A stretch of DNA of 64,000 nucleotides from the NCBI RefSeq assembly GCF_051020515.1, contig NZ_CP194857.1, forward strand, positions 1,240,001 to 1,304,000, read 5' to 3'. Shown in pieces: positions 62,308 to 64,000 of this stretch. The stretch's first letter is position 1. Every line of letters starts with the position of its first letter. Under the pieces are notes generated by a model that saw nothing but the letters and a program-made list of their open reading frames with translations, searched no databases and was not told the origin of the DNA. This DNA comes from CALKWS01 sp051020515. Its GTDB lineage: Bacteria > Actinomycetota > Actinomycetes > Actinomycetales > Beutenbergiaceae. Both the position numbers and the translations under genes were made by a program.

Positions 62308-63312
62308 GTGACCGTGCATCGTCGTCCTACCATTCGCGACGTCGCCGCCGAGGCCGGCGTCTCCCGAGGCACCGTGTCGCGCGTGATCAACGGCGGGCAC
62401 TGGGTCTCCCCGCAAGCCCGGGCGGCGGTGGAGCGGGCCATCCGGGTGACCGGCTACCGGGCGAACCAACACGCTCGCAGCCTGGTCACCGGCCGGTCGA
62501 ACTCGGTGACGTTCCTGCTCACCGAGCCACAGCAATTGTTGTTCACCGACCCGACGTTCTCGGTGCTGCTGCGCGGCGCCGCCGAGACCCTGTCCAGCCG
62601 CGGCATGACGCTGGTGCTGCTGGTGGCCTCCACAGATGCCGAGCGCGAGCACGTGGCACAGTACGTGGGGGCCGGACACGTGGACGGAGTGCTGCTGATC
62701 TCCTCCCATGAGCAGGAGCCGCTGCTGGACTCGCTGCTGGCGCTCAACGTCCCGATGGTGGCCTGCGGAGTGCCACTCTGGGGCGGAGGGCCGGGTGCCC
62801 TCGGTGGCCGTCGACGAGGCGGGCGGCGCCCGGGCCATGGTGCGCCACCTGCGCGAGCGGGGACGACGACGGATCGCCACCATCACCGGCCCGCTGGACA
62901 CCCCCGGCGGCAAGTTCCGCCTGGCCGGCTACACCGAGGAACTGGGCGAAGACTTCGATGAGGCACTGGTGGCCCACGGGGACTACTCGGCCGAGTCCGG
63001 TTCGGCGGCGATGGCCCGGTTGCTGCAGCAGGCCCCGGACCTGGATGCGGTCTTCGCCGCCTCGGACCTGATGGCCGCCGGGGCACTGACCACGCTGCGC
63101 AAAGCCGGAAAGGTGGTGCCCGACGACGTGGCGGTGGGAGGCTTCGACGACTCCGGCATGGCGGGCACCCTCGATCCGCCGCTGACCACGATGCACCAGC
63201 CGTTCGCCCAGATCAGCACCGAGATGGTCACGCTGCTGCTGGACATCATCGACGGCGCGGGGCCGAAGTCGGTGACGATGCGGTGGAACTGGTGGTCCGC
63301 GCGAGCACCTGA
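62308..63312 (+). CDS. ganR: LacI-family repressor of the gan locus, doubly frameshifted
   Basis: About 334 residues from GTG 62308 (or GTG 62314). HTH: RPTIRDVAAEAGVSRGTVSR, VINGGHWVSPQARAAVERAI; effector domain: NSVTFLLTEPQQLLFTDPTF, VDGVLLISSHEQEPLLDSLL, then in a second frame VPSVAVDEAGGARAMVRHLR, VFAASDLMAAGALTTLRKAG and VAVGGFDDSGMAGTLDPPLT. Breaks lie near 62780 (G run) and near 63278, where one more C gives a third frame ending ELVVRAST with TGA at 63310. Both are single-base and look like read errors. Confidence 0.87.
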
Positions 63313-63326
63313 GCCAGGGATGCGGA

Positions 63327-63701
63327 TCAGCGCGGTTTGCGCGGGCGCCGGGGCGGACGGCGCGCTCGCAGCCAGGCCGGCAGGTACCAGCGCGGCACGT
63401 ACAGTTGCAGGCCGCCCCACATCGTGGCGGCCAACCCCAGCATCACCACGGGGGCGAACGCCAGGCGCCACTGGCCGGACCGGTCGAACTCGCTGTACTC
63501 GATCAAGGGGCCCAGCGCCACCAGCACCATCGCGATGCCGGGCAGGAAGAACAGCACCATCCGCTCATCCAGGGTGCTCCCATCGCCGCGGTGGGCCCAC
63601 CAGCGAGCGCGGTCGGTTCGACCCGCCCGCGACCAGAGCACGAACGCGGCCAGCGCCGTGCCCGCGGTCGCAGACAGCACCGGCCACATGTGGTTCATCA
63701 T
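63327..63701 (-). CDS. Small membrane protein, unknown function
   Basis: 124 residues with three predicted helices (WPVLSATAGTALAAFVLW, MVLFFLPGIAMVLVALGPLI, LAFAPVVMLGLAATMWGGLQ) and a basic C-tail (WLRARRPPRRPRKPR) that should lie in the cytoplasm. No family is recognised. It is convergent with ganR and 21 bp downstream of the phosphotransferase stop on the same strand. Confidence 0.7.
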   Translation of the reverse strand: MMNHMWPVLSATAGTALAAFVLWSRAGRTDRARWWAHRGDGSTLDERMVLFFLPGIAMVLVALGPLIEYSEFDRSGQWRLAFAPVVMLGLAATMWGGLQLYVPRWYLPAWLRARRPPRRPRKPR

Positions 63702-63722
63702 CGCACCCGGTTGAGGCGGTCT

Positions 63723-64000
63723 TCAGCCCTCCGTCGGCGGGTTCAGGCCCGCCTGTGCGGCGGCAGCGTGCTCCGGATCGCCGGTGGTGAGGGCATACAG
63801 GCCATATCCGACCGGGAAGAAGGACTGCATCTCCACACAGTGATCCTCCAGCCGGGGCCAGGTGTGCCCGCCGGCCTCGGTGAAGGCGCGCATCGTCTCC
63901 TCGAAGGTCTGCGCCGGTGCGGTCATCTTCTGCATCATCAGATCCGACGCCGGGTCCCCGATTCCCGCAGTGGTCCAATCGAGCACCCCGGTGATCCGGT
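63723..64000 (-). CDS. Aminoglycoside/macrolide phosphotransferase family protein, partial
   Basis: The frame is open across the right edge, so only the last ~92 residues are seen. ITGVLDWTTAGIGDPASDLM is the APH-family motif with the metal-binding Asp (after the catalytic loop, which lies off the window), followed by a helical tail (FEETMRAFTEAGGHTWPRLE, EMQSFFPVGYGLYALTTGDP). The spacing resembles macrolide 2'-phosphotransferase (Mph) type proteins. Whether it gives resistance or phosphorylates a metabolite cannot be said from this fragment. Confidence 0.8.
   Translation of the reverse strand, partial: RITGVLDWTTAGIGDPASDLMMQKMTAPAQTFEETMRAFTEAGGHTWPRLEDHCVEMQSFFPVGYGLYALTTGDPEHAAAAQAGLNPPTEG

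Overview
The window is high-GC DNA (about 70%) with dense, overlapping genes, strong AGGAGG-type ribosome sites and frequent GTG starts. Together with two F420-type luciferase-like oxidoreductases, a DUF222/HNH (13E12-type) gene, a LexA-type SOS box and DesK/DesR-like signalling, this points to a Micrococcales-type actinobacterium with a plant-polysaccharide-degrading lifestyle (a Ruania/Beutenbergia/Georgenia-like relative is a guess). I see no rRNA, tRNA or CRISPR array.

Layout. 1-1100: right end of an IS3-family element. 1.2-3.7 kb: SulP anion transporter divergent from a MerR regulator with a clear operator. 3.8-5.0 kb: a scar of four gene fragments. 5.1-6.6 kb: DUF222/HNH gene behind an SOS box. 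6.8-12.9 kb: fused acyl-CoA carboxyltransferase and a GntR-controlled methylcitrate cluster (prpD-prpB-prpC). 13-15.8 kb: MFS transporter and L-2-hydroxyglutarate oxidase flanked by a duplicated MFS tail. 15.8-21.7 kb: metallo-hydrolase, cytochrome b-like membrane protein, ETF beta/alpha, acyl-CoA dehydrogenase and TetR. 21.7-27.8 kb: a tightly coupled operon for lysine catabolism towards glutaryl-CoA. 28.5-39.4 kb: xylan locus (GH120 beta-xylosidase, an acyltransferase fusion, LacI, ABC importer, two GH10 xylanases). 39.4-40 kb: Phd/VapC module. 40.1-48.1 kb: gamma-glutamyltransferase, ABC exporter with a two-component system, an orphan binding protein and an endonuclease IV-like protein. 48.3-50.1 kb: a structured leader RNA with a 12-codon ORF, then a mini binding lipoprotein coupled to a CDF transporter. 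50.1-53.5 kb: two luciferase-like oxidoreductases and small genes. 53.5-63.3 kb: a complete gan-type galactan locus (GH53, permeases, binding protein, GH42, LacI). 63.3-64 kb: membrane protein and the end of a phosphotransferase gene.

The genes form a catabolic chromosome segment. Xylan and galactan are cut outside the cell, imported as oligomers by two ABC importers without their own ATPases, and finished by GH120, cytoplasmic GH10 and GH42, each locus with its own LacI repressor. Lysine and acyl-CoA oxidation genes share ETF as electron acceptor, and L-2-hydroxyglutarate oxidase may serve the same catabolic area.

A major caveat: 18 single-site frame disruptions fall in 17 otherwise well-preserved genes, including citrate synthase and transporter genes. 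At least ten sit in short homopolymer runs where one base restores the family sequence. I read these mostly as sequencing indels and annotate such genes across the break. The remnants at 3.8-4.9 kb are different: they are missing whole domains.
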